Positions 46,501 to 61,300 of a stretch of 64,000 nt of DNA are shown one piece after another; position 1 is the first letter of the stretch, and every line of letters starts with the position of its first letter. A program made the position numbers and the translations under genes. This DNA is from Ochromonas danica. Lineage: Eukaryota > Sar > Chrysophyceae > Chromulinales > Chromulinaceae. Below the pieces are notes generated by a model. The model was given only the letters and a program-made list of their open reading frames with translations, ran no database searches and was not told the DNA's origin. The DNA is taken from positions 1 through 64,000 of the forward strand of contig VKHL01000140.1 of the NCBI GenBank assembly GCA_015146655.1, read 5' to 3'.

Positions 46501-49500
46501 CACTGCCACATCTTGTTTGGTGATCCAATTCGTGGTCGATAGATCAGATACTTCACAATCTGCAATTTGTAATTGACCAATCACATTAGCAAAATTAGCT
46601 TGTGTTGTATCTTGATCACTTTTAATGGCCGGCGCAGTAGGAATAGGTGAAGTTGCAATCTTGATATCTAGCCTTCCACAAGACCGTCCTCTACCATCCT
46701 TGAGTTGAACAGGATAAATAGTAGCTTTTTCATTGATAGCAGATCCCATTTTACGCATAGATATGTCTCCTTTAGCTAACAGTCCATCAGATGTCAACGA
46801 GTTCTTATCCATCACTGTCACCTTCAAACGCTTGAACTTGAACAGATCTTTTGTAATCAAGAACTCAATATCCAAAGGCTCCCAACAAATGTCACGATTG
46901 ACATTCGAGCTAACACCAGTGCGAGCAATTAGATCTGGACAATCCTCGACTTGTAAAACTACATAGGGGTCTGGTTTTTGATCTAATAGTCCAGTGCCAG
47001 AAGCTTTGATATCAACGATTGTCATTCCCAGCACTTTCACCAGTGCGTGTTCCAGAGTTACAACAGATTCCGGCAATGCTTCAGACAATGCACCAGGTTC
47101 ACTCTTTGACAGAAGAACAGTGATTACTCCTTCTCCAACTATTGCACCATTTTGATCAGAAATAGGGAATGGAATTTCTGTTCTCTCTCCAAATCGTGTG
47201 CATGCACTTCGCACAGAGATATTGCTCTTCCCGAGCAAGACATCTCGTCGACCAGCATTTTCATCATGGAAGCTGATTTTTAATTCTGAAGAGCGTAGAA
47301 TCTCTTCATTTACCTCAGCTGATAACTGTAGATTAGGCCATAGAGGATTACTTCCGGCATTGTTTAGAGTTGGAGTAGTTTCTTTCCAAGCTCCTAACTC
47401 CAATTTGGCAAATGGATCCTATAAGAAAGCAAAGTTATTCTTGATATCTGGATAGATTCAAATAGATAGACAACACTTTACCTGCTTGCCGATAATCTCA
47501 GTATTCTTCAAACCTTTCGCTTTCAATGCAAGGATTTGGAGGGTCCCCACTTTGAAATCTTTGGGAAGACCAAGATCTACAATCACTTTGTCTTGACGCT
47601 TTTCCAATTGACCTCGAAGCGCGATCTCTCCAACCGTCTTACCCTTTGAACCAAGTAATGTTGCGGTCACATTGACGTCTGATCCCAATTTCGCGGCAAA
47701 CTTGATAATCTTGGCCTTCACCGACCCCAACTTCCGATCGGAAGTAACTTGATTAGAATCCATGATATCTATGGCCACATCTCCAGTACGAGCAGTTTGA
47801 TTGTCAACAGGAAATTCGAAATCAAGATTATCCCAATTAGGATTTCCACCTCGATTGTTGAGAACTGATGTTTTCTTGACAATACCATTGACAGCAAGAA
47901 TAGCAAAGGGATCGACTTTACCTAGACCAAGGAACTCACTGGAAGCCATTCCAAATACGGATATCTGCTTTATTCGCAAGATCCCCTCTACAAAGTCATC
48001 TGGGATTCCAACGGACTGCTGAGGAATTGATAGTTGACAATGTATCTTTATTTTGCCACTGACAGCATTTTTGGAATCATAGACAAGAATTGGCAACACT
48101 AACTCTTTATCTAGATAATTCGTACATTTCACTAGTGAGACTTTTCCTGATCCAATTAATGCATTAGCACGGGTTGTATTCTCATCGAACACAGATAACG
48201 TCAGCTCGGACGACTCTACCATATTACGATACAAGTCGATTTGATAAGGCAAATTATCCCAACAAGCTTGACTTCCAGCGTTTTCTTGAGTGAAGGTCTT
48301 AGCTTGCCATTGATCCCCAAGAGACAGAACAACAAATGGATCCTGTTTCCCTAATACTTCAGTATTTTTCAATTTGAATGCTTCTATTTTTGTAATAGAA
48401 AGAACACCGTATTGGAAAGTCTCAGGCAACTGATAGACTTTGTCCGCTTCATCCCGTTCTAGTTTAACCAGAATCTCAATATTCCCAGCAGCTTTATTCT
48501 TCGAATCAAGTAAGTCACCTCGTAAGATAATTTCAGAATCAATACTCTTTGCAGCTCTAATCACTTTCGTCGCACCTTTTCCTATTAACTCGTCTTTGAC
48601 GGTTCCTTTACAAAACACAGAAATATTCAAAAGTCCTTTCATCAAATCTTCCGCTTTTATGGGGATAGACATATCAAGCGAGTTCCAACTACAATCTGTC
48701 CCTCCATTCTCAATCACTAACGTTCGGCTCTTCCAATCAGCAAAGGAAAGCTCACAATAAGGGTCCTGCACATTTCCCAATGCACCACCAAAAAGGGAGG
48801 TATTCTTCAATCCGTGTGTTGATATTCGCACAATATCTAACCAACCCGAAATGAAATCGGAAGGGACAACTATCTTTTCGTCAAGTCTTAGCTCTTCCTC
48901 TACGGACGGAGGTGGGACGACAAGCTTCATGAATAGGAGCACTCTGCCAGCTTGATCTCCAGTTTGAGTGAATAGCTTGATAGGAAACTGATATTCATGA
49001 TCTAACTCATTGCATCGTCGAAGCATAAATTTACCCTTCCCGATTAAACGATCTCCAGTATTATTTTGATCCCATGCTTCTACCATAACCTCTTCACTTG
49101 AAAGAGATGTAATAGAAATAATCGTCTTCAACGCAAGATTATCAAACACTACATCATCACCCCCATTTACTTTCACTGGTGTTTTCTCTTTCCAGCTGCC
49201 CATATTTAATATTATAAATGGATCTTGCTTTCCAATCCATTCCGTATTCTTCAAACTGTATGTTGCAATACGAAATACATGCAGTTGTACTTCGGTCATG
49301 CCTTGAGGAAAACGCGGTGCAGCTGATTCTTCTATCTTGTAAGCGCAAGCTCTAATTTCAATTTCACCAGAACGCTTGCCCTTCTGATCAGTCAGCGGCT
49401 GAGACAAAATAATCTCCTTGCCTGCTGATACCGCCAACCTCTTCAAAGAGAACTTAGTTTTGCCAATGATAACATTGTTCCTCATTGTATTCTTATCATA

Positions 49501-52500
49501 AACCACAACATCAAGGCTTTCATTGACCAGCTCCTCGGTAGATGTTTCTGTTTTGAAAGTCAAGGCATTCCAAACAACTTCCGAGCCTGCATTTGATAAC
49601 GGGGCTGTTTGATCCTCCCAACCAACAAATGATAAAGAAACAAAAGGATCAGCCTTGCCAATCCACTCCTTGTTGACCAAATTCTTAAGACATACCGAAG
49701 AGATTTGTAACTCCGCTAATTTAAAATCTATTCTATTGTCGATGTCCTCATTGGTAGGGACCTTAGATTGCTTCTGATCTGCAGGAAAGACAACCAGATC
49801 AATCTCAACTACACCAGCAGCTTTCTGGGTTTTATTATGAAGTAATGTACAAGTGAGGGTTGTAACTTTTCCCATTTTTGAGCCTGCGAGGAGCAAATCA
49901 GAGATATCTGCGGACGCTTTGGGAACATCTCGATCAAACAAAGTTACTTTTAGGGGTTGGAGAAGAGTATCAACTTTCATGATTGGTGATTCCATCTCCA
50001 AAGACGTCCACTTCGGAGATTTGCCTTTCCCTTCTGATGTTACATCAGCCCAATCAGCAAAGGAAAGTCCGATTTTACATGCTGGAGCGCTAATCATATT
50101 GCCTGCAGCGACATCTTTGCAAACAATATTATTGACTTTCAAGAAAATTTCTGGAACATTAGTTGGCAAAGCAAGTTTCGACGGCTCGATATTGGGAACA
50201 AGAGAAGCGAATATGGTTATTCTGCCTCTGACATCTCCTTTTGGGCCCAGAACATTCTGACTGATGGAAGAAATCTTATCACATTCCGAGCAACATTTTC
50301 GTATATCAATTGTTCCTGACCCTATAAGACTATCACCTCTGATCGTATTATCATCAAATATAGTTGCAATTAAACGATCATTTATCAAACCATCCTTTGT
50401 GACTGGAATTTGGATATTAATGTCATTCCAATCACAATCTCCACCTGCATTATTGAGTGTCGCTGTCCTGCTTTTCCAGTCTTTCAATGCTAAGCTGACA
50501 TATGGGTCCTGCTTACCAAGCCACTCAGTATTCTTGAGACCATTAACAGTGATTCGCTTAATAACAAAATTGCCAGTCGAAAACGATTCCGGAAGAATTG
50601 GCTCTCTATCCCGTTGCTGCTTTGTTGCTTCATCTACCAACATCACGAACAAAACTAGTCTACCCGCTGCAGCACCCTTTTTCGCTATATCTATCGTGAT
50701 AATAGCCTCTTGTCCAATCTTATTAAAGCATTGCTTCAGATCACATGTTCCTGCACCAATACTACTTTTCCCCAGCATTCCACTTGTGCATAGTTCAGCC
50801 CACAAGGTAGTTGTGGGTAATTCGCTCCCTAAGACCGGAAGAGCACAATCTAAGTTATCAATCACCGGTTGTTTTGTGGATCCCAAATCAACCACTGGAG
50901 AAGTGAACTCCCAGGCGGATGAACGAAGATTGACAAGGATGTTCTTGCCTTCAATGCCAGAAACATCTTGAGCTCTAATTCGCATAATCCTTAACTCTCC
51001 ACGCTTGAAAGATTCAGGCAACTTTAACTCTTCCATCTTGTTAGCCAACGGCATGAGCCTTAGCGATATTACGACACGACCAGATTCCTTTCCCTTGTCA
51101 TTCTTCAACTGGATTGGTAACATTTGGTCTTGATCTGCAACATTCATTAGGGATGCCAATGATATAGTGCCTTTACCGATGGGTTTATCGCTGAGCATCG
51201 AGTTCCTGTCCATAACAACAACTTCCAACTGCTCGAACTCCAAGATATCTCGCGTAACATCAAACGTTCTACCTAAATTATCAAACACAACATTTGAACC
51301 TCCTTCCTCAATAGCTTCTGTTTTGAACTGAGACGTTCCCAAACGCAAAACAACGTAAGGATCATTCTTTCCACCCAAGGCTTCGACATTATCAAGATTT
51401 TCACATGCAATCCGCGAAACAAGGAGGGAACCAGCCTGAAATATCGACTGTGCACCCCCTGGTTTGCTATTACCGCCTGGAAAGGCGTTCGCTGTCGCTG
51501 CAGATAAACTCTCTCCATCACGTACTGGATAGATCTCAACCGATATTGTTGCCTCACCTACGCCCTTCCCCTTATTATTGTCTTCCAACAGTGCCACCTT
51601 GAATGTTACCACACCGCTTTGCATGCTCTTGATCTGATCGGCGGTAAGTGTTAAGCTGCCTTTGCCGATCAACGTGTGTGCCTTCATATTGTTGTGATCA
51701 TAGGCTTGAACCTGCCATGATAACCCTGACAGCTCCTTCGCAGTTGTCGGCATCATAGCCTTCGCGTCATTCGACTCATAGCTCCACTCTGCATGCTTAT
51801 CCGAGTTATCGATATAGGCCGTTACAAGCTTCCACTTCGACCCCACTGCGATGTCCAGAAACAGATCGTTCTTATCGAACATCATCGTCTCGACGTTCTT
51901 CGTCACGTCGACGACAGCTTTACGAATATGCAATGTGATCGGATCTTCAGATAAGGTGCTCGCAGATTGTGTTGATGAGGATGGGGGATCTGTTGAAGCA
52001 GGTTCAGCACTGCCTTTCACTATCCCGCTCGCTGCTTGTTGTGGTGGTGTTGCTGAAAATGGCCTGCACTCAACCGATATTGTTGCCTCGCCTACGCTCT
52101 TCTTACCATCTTCCAACAGTGCCACCTTGAATGTTACCACACCGCTTTGCATGCTCTTGATCTGATCGGCGGTAAGTGTTAAGCTGCCTTTGCCGATCAA
52201 CGTGTGTGCCTTCATATTGTTGTGATCATAGGCTTGAACCTGCCATGATAACCCTGACAGCTCCTTCGCAGTTGTCGGCATCATAGCCTTCGCGTCATTC
52301 GACTCATAGCTCCACTCTGCATGCTTATCCGAGTTATCGATATAGGCCGTTACAAGCTTCCACTTCGACCCCACTGCGATGTCCAGAAACAGATCGTTCT
52401 TATCGAACATCATCGTCTCGACGTTCTTCGTCACGTCGACGACAGCTTTACGAATATGCAATGTGATCGGATCTTCAGATAAGGTGCTCGCAGATTGTGT

Positions 52501-55092
52501 TGATGAGGATGGGGGATCTGTTGAAGCAGGTTCAGCACTGCCTTTCACTATCCCGCTCGCTGCTTGTTGTGGTGGTGTTGCTGAAAATGGCCTGCACTCA
52601 ACCGATATTGTTGCCTCGCCTACGCTCTTCTTACCATCTTCCAACAGTGCCACCTTGAATGTTACCACACCGCTTTGCATGCTCTTGATCTGATCGGCGG
52701 TAAGTGTTAAGCTGCCTTTGCCGATCAACGTGTGTGCCTTCATATTGTTGTGATCATAGGCTTGAACCTGCCATGATAACCCTGACAGCTCCTTCGCAGT
52801 TGTCGGCATCATAGCCTTCGCGTCATTCGACTCATAGCTCCACTCTGCATGCTTATCCGAGTTATCGATATAGGCCGTTACAAGCTTCCACTTCGACCCC
52901 ACTGCGATGTCCAGAAACAGATCGTTCTTATCGAACATCATCGTCTCGACGTTCTTCGTCACGTCGACGACAGCTTTACGAATATGCAATGTGATCGGAT
53001 CTTCAGATAAGGTGCTCGCAGATTGTGTTGATGAGGATGGGGGATCTGTTGAAGCAGGTTCAGCACTGCCTTTCACTATCCCGCTCGCTGCTTGTTGTGG
53101 TGGTGTTGCTGAAAATGGCCTGCACTCAACCGATATTGTTGCCTCGCCTACGCCCTTCCCCTTATTATTGCCTTCCAACAGTGCCACCTTGAATGTTACC
53201 ACACCGCTTTGCATGCTCTTGATCTGATCGGCGGTAAGTGTTAAGCTGCCTTTGCCGATCAACGTGTGTGCCTTCATATTGTTGTGATCATAGGCTTGAA
53301 CCTGCCATGATAACCCTGACAGCTCCTTCGCAGTTGTCGGCATCATAGCCTTCGCGTCATTCGACTCATAGCTCCACTCTGCATGCTTATCCGAGTTATC
53401 GATATAGGCCGTTACAAGCTTCCACTTCGACCCCACTGCGATGTCCAGAAACAGATCGTTCTTATCGAACATCATCGTCTCGACGTTCTTCGTCACGTCG
53501 ACGACAGCTTTACGAATATGCAATGTGATCGGATCATCAGATAAGGTGCTCGCAGATTGTGCTGATGAGGGTAGGGGATCTGTTGAAGCAGGTTCAGCAC
53601 TGCCTTTCACCTTCCTACTAGCAGTTTCTTTCTGGAGATCATTATCTTGTTCGCTTTCGGAGGGTTTCGTACCTTCTTTTATCGACGATTTGGATTCTGC
53701 ATTTTCCTTCGCGTTTGCAGGTATGAACTGCGAAGGTTGTGCAGCCACGGTTGCTGGAACTGACACAGATGGGGTAGCTGAAAATGGCCTGCACTCAACC
53801 GATATTGTTGCCTCACCTACGCCCTTCCCCTTATTATTGTCTTCCAACAGTGCCACCTTGAATGTTACCACACCGCTTTGCATGCTCTTGATCTGATCGG
53901 CGGTAAGTGTTAAGCTGCCTTTGCCGATCAACGTGTGTGCCTTCATATTGTTGTGATCATAGGCTTGAACCTGCCATGATAACCCTGACAGCTCCTTCGC
54001 AGTTGTCGGCATCATAGCCTTCGCGTCATTCGACTCATAGCTCCACTCTGCATGCTTATCCGAGTTATCGATATAGGCCGTTACAAGCTTCCACTTCGAC
54101 CCCACTGCGATGTCCAGAAACAGATCGTTCTTATCGAACATCATCGTCTCGACGTTCTTCGTCACGTCGACGACAGCTTTACGAATATGCAATGTGATCG
54201 GATCATCTTTTAAATCAGCTAGCAGGGTTAATTGGGGAGGTGCTGTTATAGATTCTGATGGGGGTGTCGAAACAGATAAAGCCTTCTTTGATTCCGTTGT
54301 AGCTTCTGGTTTAGTTGATGCCTGTGTGGTTTGCGATTCATTTTTCTTGGCCGTCTCTGATTCATTGCCCAACTTACTTCCAGCACCTTGAGAGCCTTCT
54401 GCATTCATCGACACAGCAGAGGAACTCGGAATTGCACTGGGAGGAGGTGCAGTTTCTTTGCTCGATGTCCTCGATGGCTCCTTCGCTGGTTCTGCAGGTA
54501 CAGCAGGAGTTGAACTCTCTTTTGAAACGACGACTGATTCAGAAGCAACCTTATCAGCCTTCGTTGCACTTAAAGCAGGCCCACTTTCGCCCTTCGTAGC
54601 AGTAACATTTGAGATATTGCTTGCCGTAGACGTGGTGGTAGTGGCAGGAGAGACGGATTTACACTCAACCGATATTGTTGCCTCGCCTACGCCCTTCCCC
54701 TTATTATTGCCTTCCAACAGTGCCACCTTGAATGTTACCACACCGCTTTGCATGCTCTTGATCTGATCGGCGGTAAGTGTTAAGCTGCCTTTGCCGATCA
54801 ACGTGTGTGCCTTCATATTGTTGTGATCATAGGCTTGAACCTGCCATGATAACCCTGACAGCTCCTTCGCAGTTGTCGGCATCATAGCCTTCGCGTCATT
54901 CGACTCATAGCTCCACTCTGCATGCTTATCCGAGTTATCGATATAGGCCGTTACAAGCTTCCACTTCGACCCCACTGCGATGTCCAGAAACAGATCGTTC
55001 TTATCGAACATCATCGTCTCGACGTTCTTCGTCACGTCGACGACAGCTTTACGAATATGCAATGTGATCGGATCATCAGGAGAATTGCTCAT
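43588..55092 (-). CDS. Giant multi-C2 domain protein with SAM-like domain and EF-hands (3788 aa)
   Basis: Exons 47482-55092, 46048-47418 and 43588-45972 (introns 63 and 75 nt) join exactly in frame to 3788 residues. From the N-terminus there are six nearly identical C2-like domains of about 135 residues separated by Ser/Thr/Ala/Pro linkers. About twelve diverged C2-like domains follow, most opening with Leu-Lys-Asn-Thr-Glu-x-x-Gly-Lys-Gln-Asp-Pro-Phe/Tyr. Then come a coiled coil, a SAM-like domain (near 45650-45800), a Lys/Glu-rich helix, an acidic Pro-rich linker and two or three EF-hands (for example Asp-Ser-Asn-Gly-Ser-Gly-Asp). A Ser-rich basic tail ends the protein. Several C2 domains keep Asp-Pro and Asp-x-Asn calcium-loop residues, whereas the six N-terminal copies lack the Asp-Pro. 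No transmembrane segment is seen. A calcium-dependent membrane or cytoskeletal scaffold is likely. I know no standard family with this order. Confidence 0.88.
51536..55080 (-). repeat. Six near-identical ~410-bp coding repeats (C2-like array)
   Basis: An anchor site within the unit recurs at 51851, 52379, 52907, 53441, 54110 and 54980, giving spacings of 528, 528, 534, 669 and 870 bp. The domain-coding part is almost invariant at DNA level, including third codon positions. Length differences lie in the linkers, and the last three units also share the linker. The main variation is a short Gly-Asn-Asn-Lys-Gly-Lys versus Asp-Gly-Lys-Lys-Ser segment near the domain end. Confidence 0.93.
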
Positions 55093-55379
55093 TTCTATTT
55101 TGAGTCTAGCCTATTAACATCATCAGGTTAATTTTTGACATCAAGAGAACCCAGAGAAGAAACGGTGCCCAGAGTTCCATGGAAATTCCACATGGAATTC
55201 AACGGGACGGAATCCGGGGAATGTTTGGGTTGGTGTTTGATTGTACAGTACTGCGCAGATCTTTGTTAGTACTTTATATTACAATGCATTTATTTAATTG
55301 CTAACATCTATCGCATATTTAGCTTTATGATCAGATCTTAGGGTAATTTCCACACACAACGAGTTCTACCGGTAGTCAA

Positions 55380-58300
55380 TTAGAACGATGTGTTACTCCA
55401 ATCTTGCATGGAGTTTTCGGTCTCTTGGACCAATCCATCTCTTTCCCTCATTTCTCGAAAACTTTGCCATTTCTTTCTTTTGGCGAGGTAAAGATCAGGT
55501 TCGCTATACTTTTGAAGCCTAAGAATTCGCATGTAGAGGGTAATGGTTTTGACAGCCTCGATGACAGAGGCAGGCAGGTGAGGCTTAAAAGCTGCTGTGA
55601 TCCTGCCATGCCCTGAAGCTATGCTCACATGCAAAGGTGTCAATCCTGCTTCATCTTCTGTTGTTAAATGTGCTCCAATAAGGTTAATCCACAGCAGCGC
55701 GAGCTCGGTCAGCCCCCTTCGGCAGATTACATGCAGCAATGTCTCTCCATTTGCCAATAAGTTGGAAGTCAAAGATGATATCGAAACCAAGTAATCAACC
55801 GATTCTTCATCTCTTGCTCCTCGCTTATTGTTGGACTGAACGAGATAATTGAAAAGGATGCATAGATGGCCCTCTGTAGCAAGTCCTCGACAAACTCCCT
55901 TGACCAATACCTCTCGGCAACTAACTTTATCAAGAGGACGGTAGTAGCCAAGTAAGCTAACATCATTGGCTATATCAAAAACCACCTTTAATGCCTTTTC
56001 TGTATGACTGCATTGAACTAACTGATCTAATTGGAGGTTGGAAGAACTTTGACACAAACTGCCAGACAGAAGTGTGAACCATAAGGCTGCTCTCAACGAA
56101 TTTCCTTCCAGCTTTTCACCATCACGCCCTTGTTCCTTCTTACCCAAACTCTCCTTTTCTTCGACCAATGCATTCCTAATTCCACTATCAAGAGCTTCCA
56201 AAATATCCCCAAATCCATATACACACGCCATTGCTATGAGTGTTAACAGTTGTTTAACGTGTGGTGCGGTTGTTTCAGCTTGATTTGTTGCAGCCAAATC
56301 CGCAGCTTGATAGAGGACACTTTTCGGAAAGAACTTGTCAAATAGCATTTCCACCAAGCAACCATCGCCTGACCTGGCAGCTAACTCAATTGCATTGAAC
56401 CCTTCACCAAAGTTGATTTCTTCAACAGATTGATATTCTACAGAAGCTACTTGAAAGTGATTTTGAATGGGACAGGATTTCCAGAACGATCCGTCTTTTC
56501 TCAGAGATGGTGGCAAGGTTGTACTAGATGATAGGCCAAGGCAGACGACATCCTGAACAAGTGATTGACGAAGATGTGTTGATGATATGAACAAAACCTT
56601 GGCTGGTATAGGAGGAAGAAAACGATGAAGATCATCTTGAATCTTGCCATGAGATATCCAAAACACATCTTCCAGTTCTGGAAGAAGTAAATGATTTTGT
56701 AAAGTCCATCTTTTAGAAAAGATATTGCGAGAGAGAAGATGCTTTTGAAGAAGATTCAAAACCTCATTCCCGTGGGCCTCAACCAATTGCTGACATTTGT
56801 TGTGACAACTCCCCAATTTCGACGCCAGCCCCAGCATAGCTAGCCAGTGCACACTGAATCTCATGTCTACTGTCTCTGAAGTAGTCAGCGCAGGATGCTG
56901 GCTATCAATATTACATCTATGATAAATGCTTGAAAGTAAAGGCCAGGCTTCTTTCAAAACAACAAGATCTAAACAACTTAGAGAGTCACAACGAGGAGAA
57001 AAGACGGGAAAATCTTGAGTGAGAAGGAGTTGAATGCACTCTGTGTAATTCTGGCGAACTGCATTCAGCTCGCTGATAGAGAGAACAACATTTCTCGCAG
57101 AGGGCATTGCGAGTAACGTATGAAAGATCAAAGTCTTATGAAGTGTCATTTTGGTTGATTCCAGTAACATTGTCTCATCGACTTTTTCGTAAGGTCGAAA
57201 TAAAGCCTTGAGTAACTTTGAATCACCTCTCAGAGCAGCCATTTCAACTAGACTGAGAGGAGAAGATTTATTCAAGGAGGAGTTTACTGAATATCCCAGT
57301 TGTACTAACAACGTCGCACATGCAGTTCGTTCATGATCATTTACCTTACCTTTGCGACCATTTATTTTGCCCTCCCATTCAAAATCAACAAGAGTAAGCA
57401 ATGGCTGAGCATGAGTGCTGTAATCTCCATTAGATATTGACTCTTTGGCACTTCTCAATAGAAGTGAGATATCTTCTTGTAATGAGCCTGTCGAACCTTT
57501 TAACAGTAAGCCATATATAGCACAAAGCAGCCAATAGAGTCTACTGGCGGTGAGAAGTGCGCTATATAGAGATTTCTCTCCATTCAACATCATTTGCTCC
57601 CTTCTAGATAGTTGTAACTTCGTTTCCGTGACGAATAATTGATCTCCAGGAAGCTCTTCAATACTCTCAAATACATTGTACAGATGCTTGAGCTCCTCAC
57701 TTGTTGGTGTCAATGTAACACCTTCTCTCAAATCATTAATAGTTTGCTGCCAAGCACTGTCCTTTTCACTTTTCGACCTGGAGGAATATCCCTCTTTTGA
57801 CTCTTCGAAACACGGAGAAATACCATCAAAGTATTTGCGAAATCGTTTGTATTTCTCTTTTATAACAGGTGAGTCAACAGGATGAAGAAAATCGTCGACG
57901 TAAAATGCTTGCAACATAGTTAAAAGCTCAGCACAAGTGTCAGACGAATCATTTAGGCGAGCAAAAGATGTTGCTGACCAACCCGCATTTGAAGAGGTTG
58001 GAGATATTAGAGGCGACGGCTTGTTTGGAGAGGGTGGGACAACTAAACCGGATGGAACAAGATTATGAGATCCACTTTGAGCTTGTATGGTCATTCGACA
58101 AACAACCTCACTGAGGCTGGGATGACCAAGATCAAGCAATAACGAAGCTAACCCTTGTGCGATCACTTGGCGTAATTTGTTTAACCTCTCACTATACATA
58201 GAATTGAACCGAAAGAAAAGACGCAGCTGATCAGCTGAAAGACCATCCATAATGGCAATGCGCTGATGCATTCCAACAGAAGGTTTTGCGGGCCCTACCA

Positions 58301-61300
58301 CTTGGCCATCCCCAGAACTGTGCTTGTATACTGCTTTCCCTTGTAATGCTGACAATAGTCGTCTTTTCTCTCCCAGCAAGAATGAATAATCCTGCTGTTC
58401 TCTGTAGAGAGGATGAGGTTTATTTTGGAAATACTTGGCTCGAACCTCCTCAATAGTGGAAGACGATGACGGTGACGAAGGAAGCATTGTTTCTTGAGTC
58501 ACTACCAGCAAAGTACGAGCTAAACAAAGAGCACGGGCAAGGTCTAAAATAAGATAGGCTGTGTCCAGAGCACAAGTCAGACCCTTTCGATCAACGGTAC
58601 GCATCCCACCACTCCCCAAAAGCGTAGAAGGAAGAGCACCAGCATACACACTGGCAGCTAACTCCGTTTCAATCACTTGAAGAAGATCATATTGCTGATC
58701 TCTACTCATCCAGTCCAAGTTTGTTTGATACTTGTAGACATCATAGCTTTCCAACAAAGGTCGTAACGCAGGATTCTCCGATGATTTCAAATTATCTATC
58801 TTCTTATTTGCAACGACTACCTTGGACTTGCAGCACTTCTTCAGATATTGTGATACACTCAAACCAGAACTACCTAATGAAACACAAGTCATCCACAAGC
58901 AGTGCCACGAGAGAAATCCATCAATGGCCGCTGAGGGAAGATGTTGCTTGTTGGTCTTTGCCTTATATTGATCTCCATGTTTTTGATCAGACAAGCTCAG
59001 ACGCAATCGAAAGAAACCACAAATTATCTGCTTCAGTTGCGCATGGCTATACTTGGAGATATTCTGACATAGAAGAAGAGCGTCGCCCGCTTGAGTAGCT
59101 CCACCTAACTTCTCCGAGGTATCATCAACATCCCTCGATTCTCCTTTAACTTCATCAGATCCCTGTTCCCTCATACTCCCTTTCGGTGAAGGAGTACCAC
59201 TCATTAATTCTAGCTTTCCCTCTTCTTGTGACTTTTGTTCATCCTCTTTAGTTGAAGGGCAGCAAAGAGATGAAAATGGCATGTTGAGCAAAGAAAGAAC
59301 TTGTCTCGCACGAACAAAGACATCAAGTTTGCTGTAAGCTTCTGCCATAGAATATTGAAGAAAATAACTGATGTTTTCATTCATTATCATTGGATTCTTT
59401 TTCATCCACTTTGGCTGAATTCGCGCCTCTGTCAGTAGATTGTAGATATACTGGGAATATTGTAGAATCAGATTAAGCAAGATCATGGGATCTGTCAGAT
59501 CGACCTCAGATTTCTCTTTGCGAATTATGATTTGACTTAAAATCTCTTGAAAAGACAAGAATCTACTTGTCCCGAGGAAAACTTCTGAGGTTAGATGATA
59601 CTCTCTGGCTTTTCCTAGCAGATCGATACGGTGGTGAGGGGATTTACGAAGACTTGCCAACGCATCTTTGTATTTACACAGAACAATACCATCAATATCA
59701 AAGAGATAAGTTGTTGAGAAAAGCTGCTCTTGGATGGAATTCCTTGTAATGAGATACTCATAAAGACCATCAATCTTCTTGTCTTTAGGCCGTAACACAA
59801 CCAAATCACCACCATAACTGTTCTGTACTTCACATTTTCCTTCTGATTGAAGATAAGCTACAGCTTGTTTCAAAATTTGATTAGAAAAGCGATAATATCG
59901 TTTCTTCAGCATGTACAATATGGGGGGATAACCATTCTCATCTAAGGAAAAGGACATTCTGGCAGCAATGGACATCACTCCATTCTCAGCTTGTGATCGG
60001 TTTTGGAATGGAAGGAATATTGCTTCTTGAAATAACAAGACTTCCAATAAATCCATGTAATCTTGTTCCTCAAGAAGATCACTGCTTTCTTTTCTTACCA
60101 AGACATGCATTATACAGTGTATTAGATGATAATGCAGGTTCAATTGAATAGATGGCAATGCCCGAACAAGATTATTTACATTATTGACAATTTTATTGAC
60201 AAAAATATAGTTTCCATCCATCATTCTAATACGCATATCTCTAGAGAGATTGATTTGACTCATAGTTGATAGATTTGTTTTGGTATCATAATGAGACTGG
60301 GAATGACCTGCAACAGTCTTCTTCATGATATGATGTCCATAGGCTGCCATAAACCGATTAAGATTATTGTAGAAATTGCCATTATCACTTGTTTTACTAT
60401 TGTTATACAAAGTGGAGTGCCAATAGGAGGACACTAGGCAAGTAGTGGCAGTGTAGAAGAGTGACTGCATTCTGCTCATTTGTTTCTGTGGCTTTATGAT
60501 AGATCCGACATCAGATATTTTAGCACTTTTATCAAGCGAGCTTAAAATAGACGGAATGAAAAAGGTATGATAAATATTTTCAATACTATTTATAAACCCT
60601 AAGGCAATATCATAGAGTTGACAATTCTCCACTAGACGAACGAAACTAAGTAAAGGGATAGTAAATAAAGGAAAGGTTGAACAAAAAGAGGTAAGAAAAT
60701 CATAATGGCGATGATAAAGAGCAAAATGAACCGGTGTGATTAGCTCGATAGTCTCTACGCCCTCCTCTAAAATCTCTTTCCAATGCATTGGATGGTTTTG
60801 AAGATAGCCACCCCAACAAGTCCCATAGTAATCATCTTGCAATAGATTACTTTGGTATCTCTTCAAGATATCTGAATAATCTTCAAATGCATGATTCTTT
60901 ATGACAAGACTGCCGAAATGTGACATGAAATTATAATTAACATGATATTCATCAACCGAAGGCATCACGACACCACCACTGGCTGGCACCACCAAATCAT
61001 GTCGATTACTAAAACCTCCATTACTCTCGCTTTTCGAATCATTGCCATCGGTAGTGATGTTATGGCTGCTCATATCTGAGGAGGTATTGTAAATAGTACT
61101 GGCCTGATTGTAAGCAGAATACAAGGTCAAGATATTCTTCGCTGCTCGATAACATCGCATCGCTGAGAGAGGTAAGAGATAACGCAATAAACTCTCTCTG
61201 ATTCTACTATGCATTGCATAGAGATTGTTGCCAGAAGAATGCATATGAGAGAAAAGGAAGCGATTGGCATCTATTAATTTGCAAACGATATCCTCCAGCA

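Noticed and set aside
51851-54391. Repeated plus-strand open frames of about 100-150 codons
   Set aside because: They are reverse-strand shadows of the identical C2-like repeats and recur only because the repeats do.
51536-55080. Regularly spaced direct repeats that could be mistaken for a CRISPR array or satellite
   Set aside because: Units are ~410 bp and coding, with an intact reading frame through all of them; they are protein domain repeats.
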